From the NCBI GenBank assembly GCA_950022655.1, contig OX465584.1:66370437-66434436 (forward strand): 64,000 nt of DNA, read 5' to 3'. The notes under the pieces were generated by a model, which was given only the letters and a program-made list of their open reading frames with translations, was not told where the DNA came from and did not search any database. This DNA comes from Alentia gelatinosa. Taxonomy: Eukaryota > Annelida > Polychaeta > Phyllodocida > Polynoidae. Made by a program: the position numbers and the translations under genes. Below, piece after piece: positions 63,660 through 64,000 of this stretch (positions within the stretch are counted from its first letter, which is position 1; each line of letters starts with the position of its first letter).

Positions 63660-64000
63660 CTCGCGTTACCTGCGTGATCCCACGCTTCTAAAGAACTCAT
63701 GATTCTCCTTCCTTCTCGCAGCCAAATGGAAATAAATCGTTCCTCTATATGCGGCATTAAGGAATGCCGTAGTCGCCGCTAAAATGGCGGGACACAAAAA
63801 CACGCTCTCACGGCAATACAGGGCGCGTATAACGCAGCGCCGGCAGGTGGCGTGTCAGGCTCCGGTCACGTGACACGATACGGCGGCGTTGATTGGCTAT
63901 CAGCAGGGGAGGTCACGTGATGACCGTCAACCCACACACTCTCCCATCGCAGACTCTGCCCCGACGGAGCACACTGCACCGCTTGATGATGATGCCACGA
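63660..64000. promoter_or_regulatory. CpG-rich promoter-like region at the window edge
   Basis: Contains AAAATGGCGGG (YY1-like, 63781-63791), GTCACGTGAC (E-box, 63865-63874), GATTGGCTAT (inverted CCAAT, NF-Y-like, 63891-63900) and GGTCACGTGATGACC (E-box inside an inverted repeat, 63911-63925), all within 150 bp of CpG-dense DNA. This combination is typical of TATA-less housekeeping promoters. A transcript would most simply start after 63925 on the + strand and leave the window; a divergent one is also possible. Confidence 0.5.

Overview
The window looks like intergenic, repeat-saturated DNA from the nuclear genome of an animal. Evidence for this: no dense ORFs, polyadenylated non-LTR retrotransposon tails (AATAAA then poly-A), many short terminal-inverted-repeat (TIR) elements with 3-4 bp target duplications, several minisatellites, metazoan-type promoter motifs (TATA plus TCATTC initiator, CRE, E-box, inverted CCAAT) and a GTAAGT splice donor. 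The CR1/Jockey-like LINE ends and the very high density of small non-autonomous DNA transposons suggest an invertebrate, possibly a marine lophotrochozoan. That placement is an inference; the phylum cannot be fixed from this sequence.

No intact protein-coding gene is visible. The best genic signal is a predicted + strand promoter and first exon at 36.80-37.37 kb: TATA-like box, initiator 31 bp downstream, about 520 bp of CpG-rich leader with no ATG, then an ATG followed 18 nt later by a consensus 5' splice site. Two further CpG-rich promoter-like patches lie at 59.64-59.96 kb and 63.66-64.00 kb; the last would belong to a gene beyond the window.

Layout. 0-12 kb: Harbinger-like MITEs (families A, D, F, G), a TTAA MITE (E), several LINE 3' ends, and foldback elements. 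12-25 kb: dense foldback/core modular elements, paired E and H MITEs, an LTR-like block at 16.4-16.9 kb, and a family with variable short palindromes (R). 25-30 kb: a decayed LINE between three minisatellites (23, 50 and 57 bp units). 31-37 kb: LINE and MITE fragments, then 2.2 kb of extremely strand-asymmetric 10-bp and 33-bp arrays running up to the predicted promoter. 37-46 kb: putative intron and flank with nested MITEs and a 77-bp array. 46-59 kb: interspersed repeats, paired MITEs and more modular elements. 59-64 kb: promoter-like DNA, modular elements, a 31-bp array and the terminal promoter-like patch.

The most notable structure is a recurrent two-module mobile element. A core bounded by TTATCCTACCCC-type (or TTTATTACCCACC-type) inverted ends lies beside a 90-160 bp foldback (near-perfect palindrome). 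The foldback arms differ between families, but the apex repeatedly carries a GNA-triloop mini-hairpin such as GGCGAAGCC, GTCGAAGAC, ATTCGAAGAAT or CGCCGCAGGCG. A second structured signal is a covarying stem-loop after an invariant GGAAGATC in five LINE 3' ends (a sixth has the box but a weak stem).
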